Shown piece by piece: positions 44,505 through 56,900 of a stretch of 62,577 nucleotides of DNA. The position numbers and the translations under genes are program-made. The notes under the pieces were generated by a model. It was not told the DNA's origin. It made no database searches and was given only the letters and a program-made list of their open reading frames with translations. Source of the stretch: Lenisia limosa. Taxonomy: Eukaryota; Breviatea. Location of the stretch: contig LPNZ01006074.1 in assembly GCA_001655205.1 (NCBI GenBank), forward strand, positions 1 through 62,577, given 5' to 3'. Each line of letters begins with the position of its first letter. Within the stretch, counting starts at the first letter, position 1.

Positions 44505-47500
44505 TTACTCATCGTTATTGAGGCAATAAGGGTCCATAATGGCCGCTACGGTTACCCATGCAATGTGAAGCCCCCAGAAGCCAGTCCTAAGACAGTGAAA
44601 AGCGTCTCGTGTCAAATGTTAAAAAGAAGCGTCCAAACGTGACAACTTGTTCAATCCCCACACACCTGAAAGCAGCACCAAGAGCAAACTTAACCTGAGG
44701 CGTCGAATTGTCCAGAATACCAGAGTTCACTGTGTAATGAGGGGGGGGGGTGTGTCAGGTTCAAAAATGGGGATAAAACGATCTTGCATCCCTACCAAGT
44801 TGACTGAAAATAAGCCCGGGGTCCGACATCGTGAACCTAAACAGTCAGGAGGAGCTGCTAAAATACTGTTTGTCAGTATAAAAACTAGTCCCCTATTCCC
44901 TAAGGTCAAATATTCCCTAAGGTCAAAAAAACAATCAAGTTATACACCTTCACTCCAACAGAATCGTAATAGTGTGGTTTACCCAACCTAAACAGCCTTG
45001 ATGAGAGGCAAGCGGAGGGAGGAAGGATTGTGGGCGCATCTCTCATGGCTTCGGCCTGCCAATCCATGCAGATATCACTACACAGTGTGACAAAGGTAAC
45101 GCTCAGTTGGTTGGTCTACCGCGGTGAATGTCGAAATGACGGAGTATCTGGACAAAAGCCGAAAAACATCACGTTTGTTCGAGATAATAATAAGACATTA
45201 ATATTTTCACCTAATCTTGCCTTAGCCATCTAATATGTAGCAAAACGAGAACAGTAATGAGTATATAGAGGAAGAAAAAATCATGCATACGCGGCGTTGA
45301 TGTCCCCAAAAGGAAGGTTCTGGACCGCCTGCTGGAGAAGGGCCGAGAAGGGCACCACCCACGTGACTTGATTCAGGGGGAACTTCTCTCTTCGATACTC
45401 CTTTCAGAAATTAAACAGGGGGTTGAAAAGAAAACTAAGTCATCAGGTGGCTTCAAACGGACTCAAAAAAGGAACTATACACGATGGAAAGCATGGAATG
45501 TGGCACTGGAAAAGCCAAAAACACCACCGTAAAAGACACGTACCTTGATTCGGGAGATAAGAGCTTTTGCGAGGATCCGTGATGTTTTTTGGTCGTTGAT
45601 AGAGGAAAGCGGTCGCGCGTACGTGATGGAGGTGGGCGCAGTGTACCAGCTTTCTGACTCGGCACCCTGGTGTGGTCATAAACCTGACAAGATGCTACTC
45701 AGCAAACGGTCCCTGGCATACTCCGCTTGGTCCGAGCCACTCCCAGTCGCCAAGACAAAGATGGGGCTCCGGTCGCGGTCCGGCCAGCTCGTGGCTTGAC
45801 ACGTCAGCGTCGGATGATGAGGGGCTTGAGATGTCCCGGTCTAACCGAACTAGTGGAACAGGTCCGTTTGGGTTCTAAGCAGTCAAAGCAGGATTGGACA
45901 CCACCAAATACTCTCAACACCATATGTAGAGTGCCAACTCCCCGTACCGTGGGGTCAGGCAGCAGGAATGGCACTCTTCCAAGGCGATCCTCCGCACCGG
46001 TCCAAACAAACACCCCGCGCGTGTTGGTAAGGGACGCAATACGCGAGAACGGCGGCGGACTGGATTGGCACGTGATTCCTTTAAGGTGAGTGTAGAAGAT
46101 ATTCGGACAATAAAAAAACCGGATTTAAATGATATGACTGTTCACTAGAAGCAGGCTGATGTTAATCCACCCAAAATCAACAGTGGCGTACCAAGAACCT
46201 CCACAGTTGGGCGGGTGTGGCCGGCGTTTGGAGGTGCGGCAGATACCGAGGAATGAGCGCGGTAGAAAGAGCCGACACTTGCCGAGTGATCATGATACTC
46301 TTGGTGCACCTGGGGGGTAAAGACTACTCTGATTATAAGCCAAAAACAACGAATAAATCAAGACACAATACGCTGAAATAACCCAAAGGTATAATATAAA
46401 AAAGAGGGTGAAGGGGGGACAATCAAATCAATAGAAGCAGGATAGAGCTTCGAGGACCACTTTTCTGCGCACCCTTTTATACGCTCACTCTCAGTAATAT
46501 GCCGCCACCCCAGTAATATACCGCCACCTCAGTAATATGCCCCCACCTCAGTAATATGCGGGTGCGGCGGAACTCGAACATTTGGATAGCTGTCAAAATA
46601 GGAGATTCCTAAACCATCAGAAAACAGTTGGCTGTTGAAGCTGATATTTCAAAGTCAGAACCCTGGATTCCCTAAGACATATGTAGAATGACTGAGAAAA
46701 GTCCAAACACCTTTTAAAGGAGAAGAGACACTGAAAGAAGGTCAGATCTTATCTTAGTCATGTATATATTACATATCACATATTTCAAGTTTGGGCAGTT
46801 CTGAGCCGCAATCGAAGGAGGTATGATGTCCTCACCAGTGTTAGGGTCCCAATGAATGACTGTCGGGAGAATCGTTTTGCTCTACATAGTAAAACTACTG
46901 ATAAATAGACCAGGATAAAAAAGTGAAGGATGAAAGGTGATATTTGAGGGATAGAAAACATATAACCCAAGAATAGAGGAATACCCCACCTTTTGGTCTT
47001 TGCCTTGGTCATTTCGTGGAGTGAGGTGCGTTTTCTAAAGAGTCAGCACCTCAATTGGCTGGCTAAACATGTTCCCAAACTCGAAGCAGTCGCTTCTGAA
47101 ACCATTGACATCATGCAATAAACAAAATGTTTGAGCTTCCCGTGATAAATGTGCTAATTGCAAGAATAGCGGAATGATAAGAGCCTTACATTAGCGTTGT
47201 GCGTTGTGACATCGTGCTCTTGGAACAAGGCCTAGATGATCAGAGCTTGCCGAAAGTGACAGCAATATAACAGGTTAGATGAGACATGTTCGCCTAATTT
47301 CAGAAATGATATTACATACTACACAAGACGAAAAGATATATCACATGTGTGCAAGATTCTTTCAAACGACACCAAGGTATGGAGAATTCCCACCTTTTCG
47401 TCCTCATACGTAATGGTCGTGACCCACCATGCACGCATCCCATCTGGAGGTTAGAAGGGCTATTAGTACTTCGGGCTTCACTTCTATTCGAAAAATAAGA

Positions 47501-50500
47501 ATTTCGGTAATTTGTCGAACCGAAGTGAAGCCCTATTGGTTCTAATGGCCCGCAGTAGCACCTTATGGGCAGCTTAATATGATAACCCCGCACCAGCTTC
47601 GCCGATGGCAAGGAAGGCGTTCCAGCCCCTGCCGAGCAGCAAATCGCACAGAAGAATGGCCCTCCCCTCTGGAGTGGTCCAGCCGCGGCAGAGTGACAGG
47701 TTTGGCGATGGTACCCTGGAGTACCCCGAAGCGCCCTGTACATTGACATCCCCGTCGGTCACTGCAGTGGTTATGCGATTTCTTGGCTAAATCACGCTTA
47801 TCAGCGTTTGAAAAGCAACAAAAGTGAAATTGCGATATGTGTTATGAAACTATAAAAAAATCACAAGCGAGGACTGGGGAACCACTTAAAATAGTTATGT
47901 AATGGGGAGTAACTCAGGAAGTAACAGGCCGAAGCAACGTAACATTAAGTAGACATCTCGTCACCTTTTGGAACGTATCGTTTTGTGTGGTGCAGAGCAG
48001 CCTCGTAACCAGTGGTATGTGGAGAGGGGACCGACAGTGGCGATGCAGCCAGAAGGGAAACTGCTCGTGCAAGCTGGGGAGGTGAGTTGCGCCCCATGAT
48101 GTGAATAGAACTGTTTTCCCATTTCATTCAGAATATTTTCTTTAAATGATATGATCCATCCAAACAAACCTCTTCAGTTGGGGGGTTGTCTGAGGGTATC
48201 GAGCGAAGGAACGTAGGGAGCGGGAGGAACTTATTGTCCTCAGTCTAAGAGGTCAAAGAGTATCCCCATCATCCATATCATATCAAATAAAAACAAGGTT
48301 TTATCTGGCCGAAGCCGTCCACACATCACGCTATTAGAGATATTGGATTATAGTATAATATTAATTCACCCAATCAATCTGCCTTACAACTCTCTGCACT
48401 CAGCTTTCTGTGTGCATCCCCAGCATACAAAATAATATACATGGTATTATGTCTGAGCCCCCCCCCCCACCAAGGCAATTAGTTGGTAGTGGCGTCGCGG
48501 CCACGTAGCGCGCAGACGCTCNNNNNNNNNNNNNNNNNNNNNNNNNNNNNNNNNNNNNNNNNNNNNNNNNNNNNNNNNNNNNNNNNNNNNNNNNNNNNNN
48601 NNNNTCCTGATGATGAGGGGCGTATTGACACAAACTCTTTGTAACCATTAGAACAAAGAACACACAACAGACCAGACATACCAGGTGGTGCCCTCCTTGA
48701 GCCTTCTCAAGATGCGACTGGCCTTTAGACTACTATGTCAATCCAATATCCGAAGTAAATGAAGATAATATGATGATGGACAAGGAAAAATGGTTATTGG
48801 TATCACTAGTAGGGCAAGGTCAATCAAATTTGACCTTAGCTCCTTCCGGTATGCAGGGACAAGGCCCACCTGGAACGACATTGGCATGGTGTCTTGCTTC
48901 ATTAGTTTGGGACCCGACGGTGCCGTGGACGAGATGAAGTCGATGGATTCTGAAGAGAATGAATGTTGACTTTTCCCACAAACAACTGACAATAGAATAT
49001 TGAAAGGCCAAGGCCTACCCAGAAGCCTGGACCCTCCAGAAGCTAAAAGAGCCGAATTGCGATCAGACACCTATAATGTGAAAAATGGCCAAGAATTCGT
49101 CCTCTTTGAAATGGCTGTCTACTGTAGAAGAAAGTTAAAATATGGGGGGGGGGGGNNNNNNNNNNNNNNNNNNNNNNNNNNNNNNNNNNNNNNNNNNNNN
49201 NNNNNNNNNNNNNNNNNNNACACTGATCCTCCACGCACAAGAAACGGAATTATGGGCCACCCCTACAAATGGGTTTTTGAAATTTTGCTAAATTTTGGGT
49301 CCACCCGGTCAGAGCAAGATTTGAAAAATATTATTGACGCTCAATTCCAACTCTATTCTCTTATAAAGCAGTTTAGAAAGGTGAAAGAAAGTTACAAATC
49401 CAAATAACTTTGCATCGTTTATCCTTGAAATGTAACAAAACAATAAATACAGAGTGCGGTTCTACTGCCATACCTTCAGTTGATGTCCAAATCCGGGGGT
49501 GGGTGGGGACTTTCCTAATGAGTCAACACTAAGCCTCATACCCCGCATGAATCAATAACATTTACCATTTATTTGTTTAAGGTAACTGAGTGATCCCCAC
49601 CACTGCCACCACTTATCATAAAAAAAGAAAAAACCTGCCATGCATCTAAGTAAGGCTATGTATAAATTGAAAAATCTCTTTAATGAACCTGACACTCACC
49701 TGGCTTAAAGACGGGCTCACTACTATCCAGGGAAAGGGGTGTCAGTGCGGACTTGTGATCGTGGAACATCGCTTTTTCTGGATATAATATTACGGATTCA
49801 CTGTAGTAAAAAGAAGACTAAAGCGTCAGAAGAGGTATTCAAATGTTAGTAATGCGAGATATCCCAGATTCTTCGGGTCATAATATAGCATATTGTACCA
49901 TCACATACTATCATATGATTTACGTACATTATAGTATGTATATTACTCTATACTATTATATGTAATACACCACCAATGGCTCACCAGCATCAGGAACGGT
50001 CAACTGGACTTTGCCATAGCCTGCTCTCAGGTCCCTTCGCAACTTGGAGTAGAACGTCCGGATCCACACTACATACGTTACTCATAACCATGAGGTGAGA
50101 TCCAAACTACTCACGTTACCCATTAACCATGAGGTGAGATCCAAACTACTCACGTTACCCATTAACCATGAGGTGAGAGGACTTAGTTTTGTAAGAAACT
50201 CCAGATAATCCCCCCACCATCCTCAGGCATGATGTTGTACTCCATCAGCCCGTCTCGACTCACTAAAGTGTAATCAAAGAAAGCAACACCCTAATGAACC
50301 TTTGTACTTAATCTTGCCTACCAGAAACAGCAATATTGACCACTGGGAATGGTGTGCTAGAACCATCAAATGAGGCATCGACAATTAGAGAAACAAAGAG
50401 AAAAAACAATTTAGAGCTTGTTTCAGAGGCAAATCACAACATTCGATGTATACAAACTATATGTACCTTAGAAAACAAAAAAAAAGACAAATCATTTCAT

Positions 50501-51694
50501 CAATAGTAATCAGTGAATATTAATATACGTGTATATAGCACAGAATTAATACACTTTCAAATTGTTTTTCATTCAACTGTTGAAAGCAGTCCTCACCTAT
50601 CCGGAGGAATGATGGACGGTTGACCAATTGCCGTGTTCAAGGGTCCCGAGAGATACTCCCATTGTCTGTGTAAATAAAAACATGAGTACAGCCAATTGGA
50701 TTTCATCATCTTACATATGACATTAAGTGGGACTCTCCCATAAAATATTACATCCCCCCCACTTGTATGAAGTCAGAAAGACTTTGCTGAGGGGAAACGT
50801 GGCGGTGCCAATCCATTCGCTGTAACTAAACATATGAAGGGGGAAAACAAAGCTCTTTATCTGTACCCGTCACTGGAAGGGGGAAGACAAAGCTCTTTAT
50901 CTGTACCCGTCACTGGAAGGGGGTAGACAAAGCTCTTTATCTGTACCCGTCACTGGAAGGGGGTAGACAAAGCTCTTTAACTGTACCCGTCACTGGAAGG
51001 GGGAATAAAACAATGAAACTCCTGATTAACTCTTATCTGGGGTTCCTTTGGTGGGGAAAGTACTGTTGTTAATCACAAATTAAGATTTCACAAGGAAGAG
51101 TGTTTCGCCCTTTACGGCTGATTGTCACTGACGCAGCTGTTGTACACGGTGATACAGAGCTCCTGACGGGTGAGCCACGTCATAACCTCACCTGCAGGGG
51201 TGACGTAAACGCAAATATCGGAACAGAAACAGCAACCCCACTGAGCACGTAGTTTAAACAGTTTATACAATATTAATAGATAGAGTAAAGCGAATAATAA
51301 ACCCACCAGTCTCGCCGGCTGGGATGACTATGGTGAGTTCCAACGGTTCGGGGAAGCTTGGTTGGGACTAAGTTGTTAAAAGCTCCCCTCGTGATATTCA
51401 TTCAACCAATTTTCTTGAACAGAATTATTGGAATGAGTTGAGGATTTCAGCAGATTATCCTTGAAGAGGTATTGGTCGAGTACCCCGTACCTGCGAGTGG
51501 AGAATCATGGTCTCGGCACGAGCCTCGTTACACGACACACACACGAAGGGGTTAATTGCCTGCAGTAGCCAGCCAATTCCGTCTTGCGGACGGAGACTGT
51601 GTGTGAGTTTGTCACGTGGTGGTCGGGTTAAAGGAAAATTATAACCCCAATCAAATCGGTTGACAGAGTAGGGGATATTGCTATTTCTCATCCT
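44505..51694 (-). CDS. CC2D2A-like C2 / transglutaminase-like ciliary protein
   Basis: About 25 small exons. Start taken at 51694 (MRNSNIPYSVNRFDWGYNFP), 115 bp after the EF-hand stop. Early part: QDGIGWLLQAINPFVCVSCN. A C2-like domain follows: EPLELTIVIPAGETG, RQELCITVYNSC, YSEWIGTATFPLSKVFLTSY (50765-50825), VWIRTFYSKLRRDLRAGYGK. Then ESIDFISSTAPSGPKLMKQD, LARAVSLLAASPLSVPSPHT, and a degenerate transglutaminase-like domain: TTPEGRAILLCDLLLGRGWN with AFLAIGEA (47600-47690), DGMRAWWVTTITYEDEK, VIHWDPNTG, RGVFVWTGAEDRLGRVPFLL. The C-terminal block is KALISRIKEYRREKFPLNQV, then NSGILDNSTPQVKFALGAAF, ending at 44505. The order C2, LLCD.LL.G..A.L..G, D...G, then VKFAL matches CC2D2A and its relative CEP76, basal-body/transition-zone proteins. 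Gaps at 48522-48604 and 49156-49219 interrupt it. It lacks the long coiled N-terminus of animal CC2D2A. Confidence 0.55.
46493..46560 (+). repeat. 19-bp tandem repeat in intron
   Basis: Three and a half copies of a 19-bp unit (TCAGTAATATGCCGCCACC and variants) inside a CC2D2A-like intron. Copies differ at one to three positions. Confidence 0.85.
48301..48432 (+). repeat. dispersed intronic repeat, family B, copy 2
   Basis: About 132 bp from TATCTGGCCGAAGCC to GCATCCCCAGCATAC. Collinear with copy 1 at 8793, including the central TATTAATTCACCCAATCA-like tract. It lies in an intron of the CC2D2A-like gene, antisense to it. Confidence 0.75.
50063..50178 (-). repeat. 39-bp triplicate spanning a 3' splice site
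   Basis: Two exact 39-bp copies (50101-50139 and 50140-50178) plus a diverged 38-bp copy (50063-50100). The diverged copy contains the real junction, TATGTAG/TGTGGATCC, of the exon coding VWIRTFYSKL. The exact copies carry the equivalent GAGTAG/TTTGGATC, so each is a decoy acceptor. Confidence 0.85.
50836..50995 (-). repeat. 40-bp tandem repeat, four copies, in intron
   Basis: Four head-to-tail 40-bp copies starting at 50836, 50876, 50916 and 50956, then a partial. They differ at only a few positions (AAAACA/AAGACA/TAGACA). On the gene strand each unit carries a CCCCCTTC tract like that before the real acceptor about 10 bp away. Confidence 0.92.
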
Positions 51695-51808
51695 AAAGTG
51701 AATATTGGGAATGTCAGATACGCTGATACTCCTATAACACGCTTGTAAGCTTTTACCCCCATATGGTAGGATTTTGAGCCGAGGCTTACTGAGTGTAATT
51801 TTCAAGAC

Positions 51809-53590
51809 CTAAGATGGAGAGGATTTTGATGGTGATGGTTCTTGACCCTTGCGAGACTCCTTTGGGGAACGGCTGATCATTCTGCCATCCGGAGCTTTGG
51901 GGTCAGAGACCTGCCACATATGTAGAAACAAGCATCAAAAAGTTGCTCGAAGCCGTTCACACCGTTATGTTTAAGATATCGACTCTCTTAGTAAAAAAAC
52001 ACAAAATAATCGCTGCCTCACTTTGAGCTCTTTTGGGTGGTTGACACGAAATCGGTTTCCCTGAGAATCATATCAGGATTCTTGGAAGACTACATCGTCA
52101 TAACTCAGAGTTGTCACAAAAGGGTGGGGAAAGGAAGGAAGAGGACCAATAACACACCTTAGACTATTGAAAACAGTAAGGCCTTTTATTTCATAACATA
52201 TACCATTTCAGTTTTCACAGTCATCAGAAAGGTCTCTTTCAACCACAAACTTCCACACCCCTCACCTGAGGAAAGTAATCGTCAATGATGCTGTGAACTT
52301 CATCTGGAGCAAAAGCCTACAGGATGAGTCCTCCCTATGATCAAAATAGACTGCTGTTCAGAGGTCAATGCAATTCAAGCCAGCACACAGAGTACGTATC
52401 AGAGGATTGCGCACCAAGAAAAAACACTAATGAAACGACAGCAGGATTGGTTACAAGCAACAATCCTGATACAGATACCCAACCACTCACATCACTTCCG
52501 GTTGTGAGAATGTGAATAAAGTCCCTTCTGGTTAGCCCTTTACGACCTGCCTGCCGGAACCGCTATTCTGTCAATACTGCGACAAACAAGGGTGAAACCC
52601 TAAAAAAATGCATAGCTATGTCATGCCACAAGTCCAATCAAAGAGTAAAACACTTATTATCAGATTTTATCTTCTCCTTTCGCATTTACTATTTGTCTTC
52701 AAAATTGACTAAATTTACTGCTTGATTCATTATTGATATACGAGGGACCAACCCTACCTCTTCAAAGTACCTGAAAGCTGCCCGGACCATTGTCTCTTGT
52801 TCGGTATGTTGCTCCCGGAATCTACACTGTTATTCAAGGGTCTTAGGATCCAATAGAACGACGGTAAACCTGGGCACTATGCCCAACTTGTATATCATAA
52901 GGAAGCGAAATAGATTCTATACCCAACTTGTATATCATAAGGAAGCGAAATAGTATCTATGCCCAACTTGTATATCATAAGGAAGCGAAATAGTATCTCT
53001 CCAGTTTACCCCCACATTAGAATGCATCTGAGAAAGTCGTCAAAGTCTAGCCTGCCGTCGCCCACACTGTCGAACTCCGCAACCAAATTCTCGACCGTCT
53101 GACGGTTATGTTGTGACACTGTGATTATACAACGACATTGCCAAAAGAAAGAGAATAGCACAAAAACTGCTATCAACGTATCCACTGTGCATTATGTGTT
53201 CAAGTAAAGCTTTATCTTTTCCCCCTCATTCCCTTAAAACGATTCAAACCTCGATGGAAACCTCTGGGCCAAATTGAGGAAGGATAGTGAATAGCTCGGA
53301 AGGTGAGAGGAAACCCTTGTCATCACAGAAACGCTCAAAGATGTGCTTGAGCTTGTTCAACTAAACAGTGAAGGAGAGTCGAACAAAAGAAATCGCATTT
53401 GAGGAGAACAACAATAGCATCCTTAACATACCTGGAAGGAGGTGATTGCAGAGGTGCCGTTGTCATTCCAGGGGCTATAAGCACTCCAAATAGCCCCTTC
53501 GTAAATCGGCCTTGCGCTTTTCTGAGACACCAGCGATCGTTTGGAGTGAGACCGATCAATATCGGGCGGTCCCCAACCCCCGCGATCCAT
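51809..53590 (-). CDS. EF-hand calcium-binding protein
   Basis: First exon 53590 to about 53432 starts MDRGGWGPPDIDRSHSKRSL and reads IYEGAIWSAYSPWNDNG up to a GTATGT donor. EF-hand units follow: LNKLKHIFERFCDDKGFLSP then SELFTILPQFG (about 53250-53360); LVAEFDSVGDGRLDFDDFLR (53020-53100), a textbook loop D-S-V-G-D-G-R-L-D-F-D-D; MVRAAFRYFEE (52750-52820) with RQAGRKGLTRRDFIHILTT (52500-52560); and EVHSIIDDYFPQ joined to SDPKAPDGRMISRS (51850-51910). The order is calmodulin/centrin-like, with four hands, but only the second has a fully canonical loop. The C-terminus is a Ser/Lys/Pro tail. Its head-to-tail position 115 bp before the CC2D2A-like gene and the centrin-like layout hint at a ciliary role; that is inference. 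Confidence 0.72.
52881..53000 (-). repeat. 40-bp tandem repeat, three copies, in intron
   Basis: Copies at 52881-52920, 52921-52960 and 52961-53000, sharing CCCAACTTGTATATCATAAG, inside a short intron of the EF-hand gene. The unit length equals that of the unrelated repeat at 50836. Confidence 0.9.
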
Positions 53591-53915
53591 ACCGTGTTTT
53601 GTCCAGCCACTCTTTTTGTGTTAAGTTGCCAGGTTGCTGCGGATGATGGAGTGAGCTTGGTGAGGAGGAGGTGCTCGAGCGGGCAGGAGGATTTGACTGA
53701 TAGGCTTGTTTAAAATATTAATACAATAACCTTGCAACTTGCAAACAATTGGAAGCAAAAAGAGGCAAAGGGCAAAGGAAACCCGAAAACAATGAGGGGA
53801 GTGATCATTGATCGTTAGAATTTCAACAACAACAAAAATCTTCTTGCCCTTTTGCTCTTCCTCTTCTCCGCCTGATTTTAGATAGTTACCCCTTAAAAAA
53901 TATTACATTTAGACT

Positions 53916-56900
53916 ATGGGTAACTCGGTTAGACGCCTTGTGCTGCTGTCCTCTCTCCTTCTCGCGCTCTTCTCATGTATGTGGAGCGTATTTGACTGGA
54001 TTGACAACTGGGTGGATTACTTTGCTGTTATGGACAATTTTTTATTCTTATTGAACACTCTGATTTTTGGGTGAAGAGATATTTTAACCATTTTGGCAAG
54101 AATAATAGCGTGTTCTTCCGAGTTGAATTAGTAGACTGGTTCAAATAAGGAGCTTTACTGAAAAACTAAATCAACCAATTTTGGAGTACATATGAGGAAT
54201 CCAAAGTAGATTGTGTGTGGATGAACTTTGTACTCTGTGGATGAACCACGCAGGTTCCCTTGGCCTCACAATTGAAAACTCGGTGTTCTCACCCACAACG
54301 GCGCGAATTACGATCCATGCTGACGAGGGCGAGTGGAGGGTCCCGGATGTGGTACAGGAATCCACTGAGAAGGTGGGCATCTGAACCTTGAAACAGCACT
54401 GGTTGGGGTTCAAATGGAAACACCTTCACAATTTCAGGGAGACGCACAGTTTAAGATAAGTCACGACAAGCAGAAGGTAAAAAGGCTTCATTCAATTTGT
54501 AGTGATAATGCACAAATTATAGCGGTTTAATATGTGGCAATAAGGTGACAGCTTGATTTTGATTGAAATAGGTTGAGGTGGCAGATTGAGTTTGATTGTA
54601 ATAGGTTGAGGTGACACGCCTCTCTGATGGCGAAACGGTCCTCCATTTAACCGGTGTCAAATGGGACACTCAATACCGCGAAGTAACACTGACCGTTGCT
54701 GGTAAGCATGTACATTACTGAACATGAAGGGTGGGATAAATTACATATATTTGCAAGCTGGATAAGATGAACAGTAAATTGGACTTCTTTTTTGAAACGT
54801 GACATTCCATTTGAACTTATTGTGTATTTCTCACATTGAATAAATAATCTGTATCGTGCTCAGGGGAAGCTTTTGGAGTAAACCCCTCACATCACATTTT
54901 CAGACAACCCGAACCTCTACGGGCTTGGTGAGAGGCTTCAAGACTTAAAGCTTAACACTGGCAACGTCAAATACCCGCTGTTCAACCATGATAATCGTAA
55001 GTTGTGCTATCTAAGGCTCGCATGCTGTAGTGTGAGGTATCATATGCCAAGTCCATTTTGATGGAATAGAGGACTGCTTTCCTGATATACATAGATAATA
55101 CTCAAGGATGTACCTCCTTCCAAGACTATTTTTTTATAGTTACTTTACCCTATTAATTACACAGCCAACATGCCAAACCTCCCAATGTATGGTACCCACC
55201 CCTACCTCTATGAAGTGAGGAACGGAAAGGCTCATGGGTGAGTTGGGTTATTTCCAATGGTTGTGTTATGTCAGAATACTTAAACTGCTAAGTTCCACAA
55301 TTGTGACAGAGCTAAAGCTGACTCCTTCCAGTTACTTCTTCCTCAACACCAACATTCAGGAGTTCACTCTCAACAACAACGAGGTGACCTACAGGTGAGT
55401 GAAGCCAATCTTTTTTAGTTCTGGCTAAATCCATATCTACGTCTAATGTGCTGGGGATGCTCGCAGAAAGCTGTGTACACAGATTTATGAGGCAAATGAT
55501 TGGGTGAATTAATGTTATATACTATAATCCAAAGCGTGATGGTGTGGACAGCTTCGGCCAGACACAACCTTTTTTTATTCACATTTCCACGTACAATGTG
55601 TTGACAATCCAGGACAAGCGGTGGAGTCATTGACTTGTTTGTGTTTGTCGGACCCTCAGTACAGGATATAGTGGCTCAGTACCAGACTGTCATCGGCAAG
55701 CCTGTTTTGCCACCTCCTTGGGCTCTTGGCGTTCACCAGGTGTGATCCGAGCGGGCTGAGGGATAACATCGTTTTGAATACATATGACAATATTACATAC
55801 TATGAAAATACATTGTATGATAATTCTGTGCCCTGTGAATCAACTCAATTGAAGATAATCCTTCAGTCACGCTGGGGATACAAGGACCTTGATGCGCTGA
55901 AAGCGGTCAAGAAGGGCTTCAAAGACAACGAACTTCCCCTTGAGTGGGGGGGATATGGAATCTTATTGTCTCATTTTGTTTCTTTTTGGATGAAACAGAA
56001 AATCGAAGTTGATACCATTGACCCTTTTAGTGTCATCTGGGCTGATATTGACTACATGGACGGCTTCAGAGTATTCTCTACAGACCCCATCCGCTTCCCT
56101 ATGGACCAGTACAACGCTTTCCTTGACGAGCTTCATGAGGAAGACATGAAACACGTGCGTTGTTTTTCCTTTTGACGGATGTGTATTTGATAATTGCAGT
56201 GGTATCAATATTTATATTTTTAGATCATAACTGTATTATATAATATATACTAGTTGTATTATATATTTTCTCGTTCTGCTTTTGGTTGATTCCTGATTTC
56301 ATTCCATCTTTACTCCTTCAGGTTGTTATTATGGACCCGGGTATCAAAACCGATAACTCGTACAAGTCCTACACCAGACTCTTGCAATCTGAAATGTACA
56401 TCAAAAATAATGTAGGCTGACCAATGTCTTATTTCTGTCTTGCAATATAATTTCATGGTTGCATTGTCCTTCTGTACATTTCTCCTCACGACAGCGCTTA
56501 ACATTCAAGGATGGCACTCCAGTTGTGAACTCAGTCTGGCCAGGCAAAGTCATTTTCCCTGACTTCTCACACCCCGACATTGACGACTACTGGTTGGCTG
56601 TTTCTTCATTTCCTTTCAGTATCGCATCTTTTGCCCCTTTCTCTTCCCATCTTAATGCCAAGCTTCTGTTCTACTCCGTTCTTCCAGCTCAATTATTACC
56701 TCCAAAAAGATTATACTTCAGGACAACTGAGATTATGAACTTCCCCTTGAAGATAGATGGCATTTGGATTGACATGAATGAACCAGGTCTGGCCTTGGCC
56801 TATCGAGTCGGATTCAACATTGTCTTCATCTATTTCATTCTTGAATTTTTCTTCTATTGATAGTAATCCCATTTCTAAGTTGCTATATTTCACTGTTTCT

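Noticed and set aside
50836-50995. CRISPR-like array of 40-bp repeats
   Set aside because: The repeats are directly head to tail with no unique spacers, inside an intron of a eukaryotic gene. They are a simple tandem repeat.
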